A stretch of DNA of 12,099 nucleotides from Clostridia bacterium (lineage in GTDB: Bacteria; Bacillota; Clostridia; Oscillospirales; Butyricicoccaceae), in NCBI GenBank assembly GCA_017396925.1, contig JAFQKM010000031.1, positions 1-12,099 of the forward strand, in the 5' to 3' direction. Below, in pieces: positions 1-7,146 of this stretch. Under the pieces are notes generated by a model. That model was not told the DNA's origin, did no database searches, and saw only the letters and a list, made by a program, of their open reading frames with translations. Numbering within the stretch: position 1 is the first letter of the stretch; the number at the start of each line of letters is the position of its first letter. Both the position numbers and the translations under genes were made by a program.

Positions 1-259
1 ACAGGAAGGACATGTATGTACCGGGAACACCGAGGACTGTGAAGTAAGAGATGGGCTCACGGATCTGAGTAACGATCAGACCGGGGATCTGGACCATGGC
101 GCAGGCGCCGAGAGCTGTCCAGTTGGGCCATACGCCCATCATAGCCAGTGCCAGGCAGGGACCGAAGCAGAGCAGAACGCCCAGCAGGTTTGTAGCGCGA
201 CCCCACTTAATGATCCAAGGCAAAAATTCGCCTCTGAAGATATTGTTCTTGTTTTCCAT
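1..259 (-). CDS. Partial membrane protein, operon partner of the DUF5058 protein
   Basis: The 3' end lies outside the window; the first 86 residues are visible. Translation begins MENKNNIFRGEF, followed by hydrophobic stretches at about residues 24-44 and 47-62, so this is an integral membrane protein. Later the visible part reads REPISYFTVLGVPGTY. The ATG at 259 is preceded by AAAGGAG at good spacing and starts 27 nt after the stop of the DUF5058 gene, so the two are very likely co-transcribed. I do not recognise the family with certainty. Tight pairing of two polytopic proteins suggests a two-component permease, which is inference. Codons favour GGT, GCT, GTT and ACA, like the partner gene and unlike the rest of the window. 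Confidence 0.8.
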   Translation of the reverse strand, partial: MENKNNIFRGEFLPWIIKWGRATNLLGVLLCFGPCLALAMMGVWPNWTALGACAMVQIPGLIVTQIREPISYFTVLGVPGTYMSFL

Positions 260-286
260 AATGATACTCCTTTCTCAGTATTCTGT

Positions 287-1012
287 TTACGCGATGAAGA
301 TAGCGATCGCGCCGACAGCCATACCGAAGAACATCGAAATGGTCATACCGAACTGCTGTGCCCACTTAGCTGTGGGGTTCTTCTTCATGTACATGTTCAG
401 CCAAAGTGTGAATGCACCGGCTGCAACGCAGGCCCACAGATTGGAGCTCATAGGATTAAACGGCAGACAACGCATAGCGACCATGTAAGCAAAACCGCCG
501 ATACCGCCGCCGGCTGTCAGAGCCTGAACAGCATCCATGCTGCCACCGGCGATCTTGTCACGCAGGACTTCCATTCTATCGGTGAACAGAGCGGAGATCA
601 GGATCCAGCCCAGGCAGCCCAGAGTCATCATCCAGGCAGCTGTAGCGAAAGCATCCTGTGTCATGTTATCTGTACCCAGTGTCGAGCCGCAGAACATTGC
701 AGCACGCTCAGCTGTGGGCAGCTCATACATGACAGAACCGATGAATGCCAGACGCATCCAGGACAGAGGGCCACCGACCGAAGCCAGCAGCGAGAACATA
801 CCGGAAACAACAACGATGGAGGGACCGATCGAAGCGATCAGAGCCGAACTTGCGGCCTGCTTCATTCTTTCAACGGGAACACCCATCTTGGGACCTGTCT
901 TCCATGCTCTCATCATGAACAGGTAAGCCTGAACGATGACCAGTGCAACACCGGGGATACAGCCGATCCACATTGCCAGGCTATTCGCAGTCTTTAAATA
1001 CTCGAGTTGCAT
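287..1012 (-). CDS. DUF5058-type integral membrane protein
   Basis: This 241-residue protein has about six hydrophobic segments (roughly residues 12-34, 54-79, 124-143, 163-181, 191-208 and 220-241), so it should be a polytopic inner-membrane protein. Sequence and length resemble the DUF5058 family of Firmicutes as I remember it; the family has no established function to my knowledge. A short Gly-rich segment (TAGGGIGG, 166-173) sits in the fifth hydrophobic region. The ATG at 1012 follows a strong GAGGAGG site at the end of a long structured leader. The gene is first in an operon with the membrane protein at 1-259. A transport role is inferred from membrane topology and pairing only. Codon use is rich in GGT, GTT, GCT and ACA, which could reflect high expression or different ancestry. 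Confidence 0.75.
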   Translation of the reverse strand: MQLEYLKTANSLAMWIGCIPGVALVIVQAYLFMMRAWKTGPKMGVPVERMKQAASSALIASIGPSIVVVSGMFSLLASVGGPLSWMRLAFIGSVMYELPTAERAAMFCGSTLGTDNMTQDAFATAAWMMTLGCLGWILISALFTDRMEVLRDKIAGGSMDAVQALTAGGGIGGFAYMVAMRCLPFNPMSSNLWACVAAGAFTLWLNMYMKKNPTAKWAQQFGMTISMFFGMAVGAIAIFIA

Positions 1013-1360
1013 TAATAATTACCTCCTCTTTTTCCTTACGAAAACGGCCTGTGCCGATTTCTTTAAGTTCCCCCTGGAACCGAAGTCCCACGGGTTTGGC
1101 CGCTTCCCGTTCACGGAGGGCAAACGGACGGCCGATCCGAAAGCTTTGTTGCCCGGCGCTTTCGCGCCATGCATCAAATCTGCCGGATCTGTTTTGGAAT
1201 ACCGGTATTTCTACCTATATTCCGGCACCTTTGTTTTCATTACAAATTCTCTTTTGTTTCAGTTACCAGTCCCTTCTTTGTAAATGACCGCTGCCGAAGC
1301 TTTGGTCCGTGGTGCGGCACTTGATTTTCCCCAAAGTGCACTACTCCACCGTGATTTACG
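1013..1360 (-). promoter_or_regulatory. Long structured 5' leader of the DUF5058 operon
   Basis: About 350 nt separate the predicted transcription start (near 1360) from the DUF5058 start codon. Read as minus-strand RNA the leader folds into a series of hairpins: GCACTT/AAGTGC (1317-1322 with 1334-1339) inside GGTG/CACC; GACC/GGTC (1286-1289 with 1304-1307); TGCCGGA/TCCGGCA (1181-1187 with 1221-1227); GGCGC-GAAA-GCGCC (1155-1168); GGCCG/CGGCC with inner AACGG/CCGTT (1098-1133); GGGAC-UUCG-GUUCC (1076-1089); and CGGC/GCCG (1045-1056) just before the ribosome binding site. GNRA and UUCG loops occur only in this orientation. I could not match it to a riboswitch class or T-box. It contains no clear terminator stem with a U tract, so any control would more likely act on translation or RNA stability. 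Confidence 0.5.
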
Positions 1361-1366
1361 TTCTTA

Positions 1367-1395
1367 ATTGTACACTATTTTGACAAAATTGGCAA
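1367..1395 (-). promoter_or_regulatory. Sigma-A-type promoter of the DUF5058 operon
   Basis: On the minus strand there is a -35 TTGCCA (1390-1395), a 17-nt spacer and a -10 TACAAT (1367-1372), each one base from consensus. The start site should lie near 1360. Upstream DNA from 1400 to 1560 is strongly AT-rich. Confidence 0.7.
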
Positions 1396-1405
1396 TGACC
1401 AATTT
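1386..1405. promoter_or_regulatory. Inverted repeat over the -35 box, candidate operator
   Basis: AAATTGG (1386-1392) and CCAATTT (1399-1405) form perfect 7-bp arms around a 6-nt spacer, and the dyad covers the -35 hexamer. A repressor bound here would block the polymerase. The binding protein is unknown and no regulator gene is visible next to it. Confidence 0.35.
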
Positions 1406-1596
1406 AGCTTGTGTTCTTTTTTTGTTGAATTTTTATTTAACAATATAGTATATACTCTAATTAATAATTTGTTCATCTTTACCCCTCCCCTCTTTTAGGG
1501 TCGCTTTTATATTTTACAAACTTTTTTTCGTCATTTTGATATAAAAAACTCTCTTTTTCTGTATGCCTCTTCCAGTTCTTGATAACATCTTTATAC
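1406..1596. other. AT-rich intergenic DNA
   Basis: I see no gene here. The stretch lies between the terminator of nrdG and the promoter of the DUF5058 operon, is very AT-rich, and contains a 10-bp palindrome AGTATATACT at 1447-1456 that may be fortuitous. Confidence 0.6.
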
Positions 1597-1622
1597 AAAA
1601 AAGGCTGCCCCGAAGGGCAGCC
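1597..1622 (-). terminator. Intrinsic terminator of nrdD-nrdG
   Basis: In minus-strand RNA an 8-bp perfect stem GGCTGCCC/GGGCAGCC closes a UUCG tetraloop on a C-G pair and is followed by six U. It lies 30 nt after the nrdG stop codon. Confidence 0.93.
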
Positions 1623-1652
1623 TTTTGAAAAAGTTTAGCTTTGTATTCCGCT

Positions 1653-2207
1653 TTATACGCGTTCACGCATACCTGCGCGGAAGGGGTCCTCGCCCTCGAT
1701 CCAGCGGCCATCCTCTTTGAGGATGACGGTGCCGGCAGCCATCGAGGCCGGAACGTCGATGATACGCTGATTCTCCGAACCCTTGAATCGAATGTCCAGA
1801 TTGCGCTTGGCGTCAATATAGGGGCCGTCGATCAGTACGTCGCACAGCTCCAGCAGTGCACGGCGGGCGCCGTTGTCGGCCAGCAGATCTTCATAGAGAT
1901 ATCCGCTGTAGGCAGCCAGCTCCATGCCCTTCTCTTTGGCCGCTCTGGCAATGGGCAGCAGAGCCTCGGCCTGCTCGAAGGGTTCGCCGCCCGAAAGGGT
2001 GACGCCGCTGATCATGGGATCCTTGCCCATGGCTTCGATCAGCTCGGCGGTATCGCGCAGCTCGCCGCCGTTGGGATCATGGGTATGGGGATTATGGCAT
2101 CCGGGGCAATGATGACTGCAGCCCTGGACGAAGATGGCATAACGGAAGCCGGGACCGTCGGTGATCGATGCGCCGACGATGCCGCTGATACGTACCTGAT
2201 CAGACAC
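1653..2207 (-). CDS. nrdG: Anaerobic ribonucleotide reductase activating protein (radical SAM)
   Basis: NrdG is the radical S-adenosylmethionine enzyme that installs the glycyl radical on NrdD, acting in the cytoplasm under anoxic conditions. The 184-residue protein shows the CX3CX2C iron-sulfur motif as CSHHCPGC (Cys30, Cys34, Cys37) and the SAM-binding GGEP at 73-76, with TDGPGFR (16-22) before it, all typical of the family. Length fits the family. The start is a GTG at 2207 that overlaps the last 8 nt of nrdD (2200-2207), with AGGGTG upstream inside nrdD, so translation is probably coupled. A strong terminator follows. Identification is secure from the motifs and from the neighbour. Confidence 0.96.
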   Translation of the reverse strand: MSDQVRISGIVGASITDGPGFRYAIFVQGCSHHCPGCHNPHTHDPNGGELRDTAELIEAMGKDPMISGVTLSGGEPFEQAEALLPIARAAKEKGMELAAYSGYLYEDLLADNGARRALLELCDVLIDGPYIDAKRNLDIRFKGSENQRIIDVPASMAAGTVILKEDGRWIEGEDPFRAGMRERV

Positions 2208-4539
2208 TGTGCTTCACCCTGTCGTGCTCTTCAGCGGTTTTGGCGTCGTTCCAGCGATCCATGGTGCCGACCAGATAACCGGTGATACGGCGGATACGCT
2301 CGAACTTGGGGCCGTGGTCGCGCTCGAGGCGGCCGCAGCGGGGGCAGCGCTCGCCGATGATGCCGGTATAGCCGCAGACAATGTCGCTGTCGACGGGATG
2401 GTTGATCGAACCGTAACCGACGCCGCAGTCATGCATGGTACGGACGACCTGCTCAAAGGCCTCAAGATTCTGGCTGGGGTCGCCGTCCAGCTCGACATAG
2501 CTGATATGACCGGCATTGGTCAGGGCATGGTAGGGACCCTCGATGCGGATCTTGTCGTAGGCCGAGATATGATGATAAACGGGGATGTGGAAGCTGTTGG
2601 TATAGTACTCTCTGTCGGTGACGCCGGGAATGATGCCGAAGCGCTTCTTGTCGATGCGGACAAAGCGGCCCGACAGACCCTCGGCAGGTGTGGCCAGCAG
2701 GGTGAAGTTGAGGCCCATCTTCTGGCTCAGATCATCGAGATACTTGCGCATGAAGGTGACGATCTCCATGCCCAGCTCTCTGGCGCGGTCGCTCTGGCCG
2801 TGGTGCTCGCCGATCAGGGCGACCAGGGTCTCGGCCAGGCCGATGAAGCCGACCGACAGGGTGCCGTGCTTGAGGATCTCGCCGACGCAGTCGTTGGGAG
2901 ACAGGTTCTTGGAGCCGATCCATACACCCTGACCCATGAGGAAGGGATAATTCTTGACCTTCTTCTTGGACTGGATGGCGAAACGGTCGAGGAGCTGGCG
3001 TGTGACCAGATCCATCTTACGGGTCAGCTCTTCATAGAACCACTCGATATTGCCCTTGCTCTCGATGGCGATGCGGGGCAGATTGATCGATGTGAAGGAC
3101 AGGTTGCCGCGGCCGAAGGAGATCTCGTTCTCACGGTCGTAGACATTGCCCATGACGCGGGTACGGCAGCCCATGTAGGCGATTTCGGTCTCGGGGCGGC
3201 CTTCCTTATAATACTGCAGATTGAAGGGGGCGTCGATAAAGCTGAAGTTGGGGAACAGGCGCTTGGCCGATACACGGCAGGCCAGCTTGAAGAGATCATA
3301 GTTGGGATCGCCGGGATTGTAGTTGACGCCCTCCTTGATCTTGAAGATCTGGATGGGGAAAATGGGGGTCTCGCCGCGGCCCAGACCGGCCTCGGTAGCC
3401 AGCATGACATTCTTGATGACCATGCGGCCCTCGGGAGAGGTATCGGTGCCGTAGTTGATCGACGAGAAGGGCGTCTGCGCACCGGCACGGGAGTGCATGG
3501 TGTTCAGGTTGTGAACCAGGGCCTCCATGGCCTGATAGGTGGTCTTGTCGGTCTCGCGCAGGGCATTCTTATAGGCAAAGGATGTGCTCTTCTCATAGAG
3601 CTCGCCTTCGATGCCGATGGCAGCCAGCTCGCGCTTTTCGACTTCCTTATAGGCCTCGGTCATGTTGATCTGGGGATATACGCCCTGCTCCTTGGCAATG
3701 CGCTTGATCAGCGCGCGGATCTGGGCCTGACGTGCCTCGGTATTGTCGTCGGCGTCCTCCAGCAGGGCAACGGCCTTGCCGAGGTTGGCGCCGTAGATGC
3801 GGCGGAAGGTCTTGGCTACGCCCTTTGCCAGGCCGTAGTCGAAGTTGGGGATACTCTGGCCGCCGTGCTGATCGTTCTGATTGGACTGGATGGCGATACA
3901 TGCCAGTGCGCCGTAGCTGGAGATATCGTTGGGCTCACGCAGGAAGCCGTGACCGGTGGAGAAACCGCCCTTGAACAGGGAGACGATATCGATCTGGCAG
4001 CAGGTGGTGGTCAGGGTATAGAAGTCAAAGTCGTGGATGTGGATGTCGCCCTCGCGGTGTGCACGGCTCTGCTCGGGGCTCAGGATATACTTCTCATAGA
4101 AGTCTTTGGCGCCCTCGCTGCCATACTTGAGCATGGTACCCATGGCGGTGTCGCCGTCGACATTGGCGTTGTCGCGCTTGAGGTCGCTGTCTTCGGCATC
4201 CGAGAAGGTGATCTCGTTATAAACGCGCATCAGGTTGCTCTTCATTTCGCGGGCCTTGTTGCGCTCGGAACGGTAAATGATGTATTTCTTGGAGACGGTG
4301 GAATAGCCGTTGTCCATCAGGGCCAGTTCGACGATATCCTGGATATCCTCGACGCCGGGGGCCTCCTCGCCGAAACGCTCCATCAGCTGTTTTTCAACCA
4401 GCTTGGCGATGCGCTGGCTCTCGCCCTCATCAATGCTCTGGCTGGCCTCCATAGCCTTGGAGATGGCAGCTACGATCTTGCCGAGATCATAATCGACTTC
4501 GCGGCCGTCTCTTTTGATAATTTTGGTGAACAAATCCAC
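2200..4539 (-). CDS. nrdD: Anaerobic (class III) ribonucleoside-triphosphate reductase
   Basis: NrdD reduces ribonucleoside triphosphates to deoxyribonucleotides by glycyl-radical chemistry. The 779 residues begin with an ATP-cone domain (about 3-93, starting FTKIIKRDGREVDYD) for allosteric control. The catalytic barrel contains Cys180/Cys181 in TTTCCQIDI, QNDQHGGQ (221-228) and AYMGCRTRV, whose Cys458 is probably the thiyl-radical cysteine. The C-terminus carries a zinc-binding region (Cys722, CPRC 732-735, possibly Cys705) and the glycyl-radical loop RITGYLV with Gly754. The start is a GTG at 4539 preceded by AAAGGGG. A consensus promoter lies 170 nt upstream and nrdG overlaps the 3' end. 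All key residues are present, so the enzyme should be active. Its strong GC3 bias leaves a long spurious open frame on the opposite strand. Confidence 0.98.
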   Translation of the reverse strand: MDLFTKIIKRDGREVDYDLGKIVAAISKAMEASQSIDEGESQRIAKLVEKQLMERFGEEAPGVEDIQDIVELALMDNGYSTVSKKYIIYRSERNKAREMKSNLMRVYNEITFSDAEDSDLKRDNANVDGDTAMGTMLKYGSEGAKDFYEKYILSPEQSRAHREGDIHIHDFDFYTLTTTCCQIDIVSLFKGGFSTGHGFLREPNDISSYGALACIAIQSNQNDQHGGQSIPNFDYGLAKGVAKTFRRIYGANLGKAVALLEDADDNTEARQAQIRALIKRIAKEQGVYPQINMTEAYKEVEKRELAAIGIEGELYEKSTSFAYKNALRETDKTTYQAMEALVHNLNTMHSRAGAQTPFSSINYGTDTSPEGRMVIKNVMLATEAGLGRGETPIFPIQIFKIKEGVNYNPGDPNYDLFKLACRVSAKRLFPNFSFIDAPFNLQYYKEGRPETEIAYMGCRTRVMGNVYDRENEISFGRGNLSFTSINLPRIAIESKGNIEWFYEELTRKMDLVTRQLLDRFAIQSKKKVKNYPFLMGQGVWIGSKNLSPNDCVGEILKHGTLSVGFIGLAETLVALIGEHHGQSDRARELGMEIVTFMRKYLDDLSQKMGLNFTLLATPAEGLSGRFVRIDKKRFGIIPGVTDREYYTNSFHIPVYHHISAYDKIRIEGPYHALTNAGHISYVELDGDPSQNLEAFEQVVRTMHDCGVGYGSINHPVDSDIVCGYTGIIGERCPRCGRLERDHGPKFERIRRITGYLVGTMDRWNDAKTAEEHDRVKHSV

Positions 4540-4700
4540 CTACCCCTTTCTTGTCTTTCTTGGCTTGTCTATACGGGAAGATGCAGCGCCCGACCATTCT
4601 GCAACAGCGGTTTTCCGTTCTCATCGCAGCTCAGGCTTGCGCATATTATCCATTAATTTCCGGTCTTTCACAGGCTTTCTCTGCCCGTATGCCGGCTTCG
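4540..4700 (-). other. Leader of the nrdD-nrdG transcript
   Basis: About 160 nt lie between the predicted start site near 4701 and the nrdD start codon. I found no gene and no recognised riboswitch; it ends in the AAAGGGG ribosome binding site. Confidence 0.5.
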
Positions 4701-4707
4701 GTTTCAA

Positions 4708-4736
4708 ATTATAATCGTATCTATGTCTTGTGTCAA
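4708..4736 (-). promoter_or_regulatory. Consensus sigma-A promoter of nrdD-nrdG
   Basis: On the minus strand, TTGACA (4731-4736), exactly 17 nt, then TATAAT (4708-4713): a perfect match to the housekeeping consensus. A strong constitutive-looking core suggests control by a repressor, for which NrdR is the usual candidate in this pathway; a weak NrdR-box-like match lies in the spacer (4718-4733). Confidence 0.85.
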
Positions 4737-4824
4737 CCAAGCACAAAACAATTTTTTTGTCAATACATTTCTCAACATCTTGTTTTATTTTCAGCATAGT
4801 GAACAACATCTTGGGTAACAAAAG

Positions 4825-4846
4825 AGCCGGGACACAAGTCCCGGCT
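4825..4846 (-). terminator. Intrinsic terminator after the MATE gene
   Basis: In minus-strand RNA AGCCGGGAC/GTCCCGGCT (9 bp) with a UUGU loop is followed by CUUUUGUU. It lies about 30 nt after the MATE stop and would end the regulator-kinase-lipoprotein-transporter transcript. The U tract is interrupted, so efficiency may be moderate. Confidence 0.85.
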
Positions 4847-4874
4847 TTCGTTTGTTCTCTGTGTTTTTCTAAAA

Positions 4875-6218
4875 TCAGGCCAGATCACGGATCCATTTGC
4901 GGCTTTTGTAGCGCTGCAGGCAGAAAAGCGTCTTTAAGATGTACTCTCCCAGGTACATTCCGGCCACCATGGCCACAAAAGAAGCATTTGTCATATATGC
5001 CATATACCACAGTACAGGGATACCGATACAATAGATCGATCCGGTATCTACATAAAAGCCGTATTTTGTGTCGCCGCCGGCGCGGAAGATGCCGACAACG
5101 GCCAGATAGGGCACATTGATCAGGGGCATGAGCAGGCCGTGAAGGACCAGCAGATCGGCAGCCGTCTGATGGGCGCCGGCGGTTTCCAGCTGCATGAGGT
5201 GCAGAATGGGATGGCGCAGGACGATCTGCAGCGTACCCAGCACCAGCGACAGAACCGGAATGGCGATCAGATTCTTTCCGGCAATCTTATAGGCCTCGTC
5301 GGGCTTCTTCTCGCCGATCGACTTGCCGACCATGATGGCGCAGGCATTGCACAGGCCGATGAAGAAAACAAAGAAGACCTCGTGGATCGAATTGAAGACC
5401 GTATAGGCAGCAAAGTTCTCGCTGCCCTGACGGGCCAGGATCATCGAATAGATGTTGGTGCCCACCGCCCACAGCATCTCGTTGAGCAATACAGGGGTGC
5501 TGATACCGATATACTTGCCGACAAAGCCGCCGTCCCAGCCAAACAGCTGGCGGCGGTCCTGCAGAAAGACACTCTTTTTATGGGCGGCAATGGCAAAGAT
5601 GGTCGCCGCCTGCAGCATCATGGCCAGAACGGTGGCCAGCGCCGCACCTTCCAGCCCCAGGGCAGGCAGACCGAAATGGCCGTAGATCAGGCAGTAGTTG
5701 AGCAGACAGTTGCTCAGCACGCCGACGATCGATGCGATAAAGGGGGTGGTGACATCTTCGGTGGAACGCACTGCCGTACTGACCACCAGCGAGACGCCGC
5801 TGAACAGAACGGCAAAGCCGGCCATGCGGATATAACCGACGCCGCGCTCGATGACGGCGGCTTCATCTGTAAAAAGGGACATCATCCGGGCCGGGAAAAG
5901 CTGGGCCATCAGGATATAGAGCAGACTAACGCCGATGACGGCCGTCAGCGCCAGACCGGTGGTGCGGCGGATGGTGCGGTGATCTCCGGCGCCCCAGCTC
6001 TGGGCGATCAGTGTTGCACTGCCCGAGCAGATGCCGAAGGTGACGATATTCATTAAAAAGCTCCAGCGGGAGGCGACGCCGATGGCCGAAATGGCCACAT
6101 TGCCCAGGGAGGTGACCATGGCCGTATCGACCAGATAACCGCAGGAGGCCAGCAGGTTCTGCAGGGCGATGGGCAGGGCCAGCGCCAGCATACGCCTGAA
6201 AAACTGCTTGTTGTTCAT
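4875..6218 (-). CDS. MATE-family efflux transporter
   Basis: The 447-residue protein has the length and the pattern of about twelve hydrophobic helices of multidrug and toxic compound extrusion (MATE) transporters, which export cationic drugs or metabolites in exchange for Na+ or H+ across the cytoplasmic membrane. The N-terminus (ALALPIALQNLLASCGYLVDTAMV) is split here only to stay readable: ALALPIALQNLL, then SCGYLVDTAMV, matches the first helix of the family. GICSGSATLIAQSWGAGD-type text near residues 62-80 is the usual second-helix signature. The ATG at 6218 follows GAGAG and lies 43 nt after the GerMN lipoprotein stop with no promoter seen between, so it is probably the last gene of that operon. 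Substrate cannot be told from sequence. Confidence 0.92.
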   Translation of the reverse strand: MNNKQFFRRMLALALPIALQNLLASCGYLVDTAMVTSLGNVAISAIGVASRWSFLMNIVTFGICSGSATLIAQSWGAGDHRTIRRTTGLALTAVIGVSLLYILMAQLFPARMMSLFTDEAAVIERGVGYIRMAGFAVLFSGVSLVVSTAVRSTEDVTTPFIASIVGVLSNCLLNYCLIYGHFGLPALGLEGAALATVLAMMLQAATIFAIAAHKKSVFLQDRRQLFGWDGGFVGKYIGISTPVLLNEMLWAVGTNIYSMILARQGSENFAAYTVFNSIHEVFFVFFIGLCNACAIMVGKSIGEKKPDEAYKIAGKNLIAIPVLSLVLGTLQIVLRHPILHLMQLETAGAHQTAADLLVLHGLLMPLINVPYLAVVGIFRAGGDTKYGFYVDTGSIYCIGIPVLWYMAYMTNASFVAMVAGMYLGEYILKTLFCLQRYKSRKWIRDLA

Positions 6219-6234
6219 AGATTTATTCTCTCTT

Positions 6235-6254
6235 ATTTACTCATATTTACTCAT
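6235..6254. repeat. Tandem 10-bp direct repeat before the MATE gene
   Basis: ATTTACTCAT occurs twice in direct succession (6235-6244 and 6245-6254). On the minus strand each copy contains ATG and TAA in frames that give tiny reading frames of three to five codons just before the MATE ribosome binding site. Confidence 0.6.
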
Positions 6255-6261
6255 TTTCAGA

Positions 6262-7146
6262 TCAGCCGATCCACCGGGCATCATAAGCCAGCAGGCCGTC
6301 ACAGCCCTCAAGGCCGCGCTCGGAGGGGGCGCTGCCGTTGATGACCACCGTAACGGTTTCAACGCCGCGGCAGCTGCACAAGCTGTTGACCACCGACCAG
6401 AGGTCGGCTTCCCTGCCCTTCAGTTCCAGCTCGACCGGGACATACAGATCGGCACGCAGGCTGTTTTCGCCGTTGGATGTAACATTGCGCACATCCATAC
6501 GCCCGTCAAAAGGCGCTGCTTCGCCCAGTATGCCGCCCATCATCTCTTCCAGTACCATACGCGGCGTCAGAACCTCCTGCTCGCTGGCGATATGGAGCGG
6601 ATAGGGCACCAGTTTTCCCGTGCTGCGGTCGACGGGATAGACCTCGATCTCAAAGGAGGTCAGGCGCAGGTCGCTGTCTTCCAGCACCACCGAATCGGCA
6701 TTCATATAGCCGGCCATGCTGGTACGCTCGCCGGTGACACGGATAAAGCCGATGTCCTCCAGCGCCTGCATGGAAAGAACGACCGCCGAATTGAGCATGC
6801 TGCGCTCGATCTCGGGCAGCCGGTCGTATCCCGAAGAAAAACGGATGACCACCGTACTGCCGAAGACCTCGACCGCATTGATCTCGACGCTGTCGGGCAG
6901 CAGGGTGCGGTGGTTGGCATTCATCGGCTTGCGCATGGCCGAAAGGATGGCGCGGATCTGCTGTTCGACCGTGCCTTCGGGCACCGACAGGATCTCATAG
7001 TCCAGCTCGCGTCCAACTTCGCTTTCGGTCAGATAATAAACCGTATGGGCCGGCGTCTCGGCACCGCTGCCGCTTTGGTCACAGGCTGTGCATACCAGCA
7101 GCAGGCCGAACAGAACAGGCAGCAGAAAAGTCAGGGCTCGTTTCAC
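6262..7146 (-). CDS. GerMN-domain lipoprotein
   Basis: The 294-residue protein starts with a lipoprotein-type signal peptide (MKRALTFLLPVLFGLLLVCTAC) whose Cys22 is the likely lipidated residue; the lipobox CTAC has Cys rather than Leu at -3, so it is atypical. The exported part appears to be two GerMN-like repeats, about 35-155 (GTVEQQIRAIL, then VVIRFSSGY and SMLNSAVVLSMQAL) and about 165-285 (LTPRMVLEEMMGG, then WSVVNSLC and VETVTVVINGS). GerMN domains occur in Bacillus GerM and actinobacterial LpqB. The GTG start at 7146 overlaps the kinase stop by four bases (GTGA), with AGGGGG upstream, so translation is coupled to the kinase. This pairing suggests the lipoprotein modulates the sensor at the outer face of the membrane, which is inference. 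Confidence 0.85.
   Translation of the reverse strand: MKRALTFLLPVLFGLLLVCTACDQSGSGAETPAHTVYYLTESEVGRELDYEILSVPEGTVEQQIRAILSAMRKPMNANHRTLLPDSVEINAVEVFGSTVVIRFSSGYDRLPEIERSMLNSAVVLSMQALEDIGFIRVTGERTSMAGYMNADSVVLEDSDLRLTSFEIEVYPVDRSTGKLVPYPLHIASEQEVLTPRMVLEEMMGGILGEAAPFDGRMDVRNVTSNGENSLRADLYVPVELELKGREADLWSVVNSLCSCRGVETVTVVINGSAPSERGLEGCDGLLAYDARWIG

Noticed and set aside
1019..1174. 51-codon minus-strand frame (begins MHGAKAPGNK) ending in the DUF5058 ribosome binding site
   Set aside because: No ribosome binding site precedes its ATG, and it runs through strong hairpins; its Gly/Pro/basic composition fits chance translation of a structured RNA. Conservation of the frame would change this view.
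1140..1230. tRNA-Leu-like text (GGAATATAGGTAGA and a GGCGC-GAAA-GCGCC arm)
   Set aside because: There is no T-arm with GTTCGA-type loop, no acceptor stem and no proper anticodon loop, so it is not a tRNA gene; the likeness to a D-arm is short.
936..1287. Plus-strand frames opposite the leader
   Set aside because: Two overlapping frames of similar length, no ribosome binding site and no recognisable product; better explained by the structured leader on the other strand.
2209..4656. 815-codon open frame on the plus strand opposite nrdD
   Set aside because: It mirrors the strongly biased codons of nrdD, which avoid the triplets that would give stops on the other strand. Its product is an Ala/Gly/Asp/Val-rich text without domain signatures, and nrdD is certain.
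4728..4746. Rex operator on the nrdD promoter
   Set aside because: The arms TTGTG and CACAA are present but the spacer is 9 nt, one more than the Rex consensus, and the inner AA/TT positions do not match.
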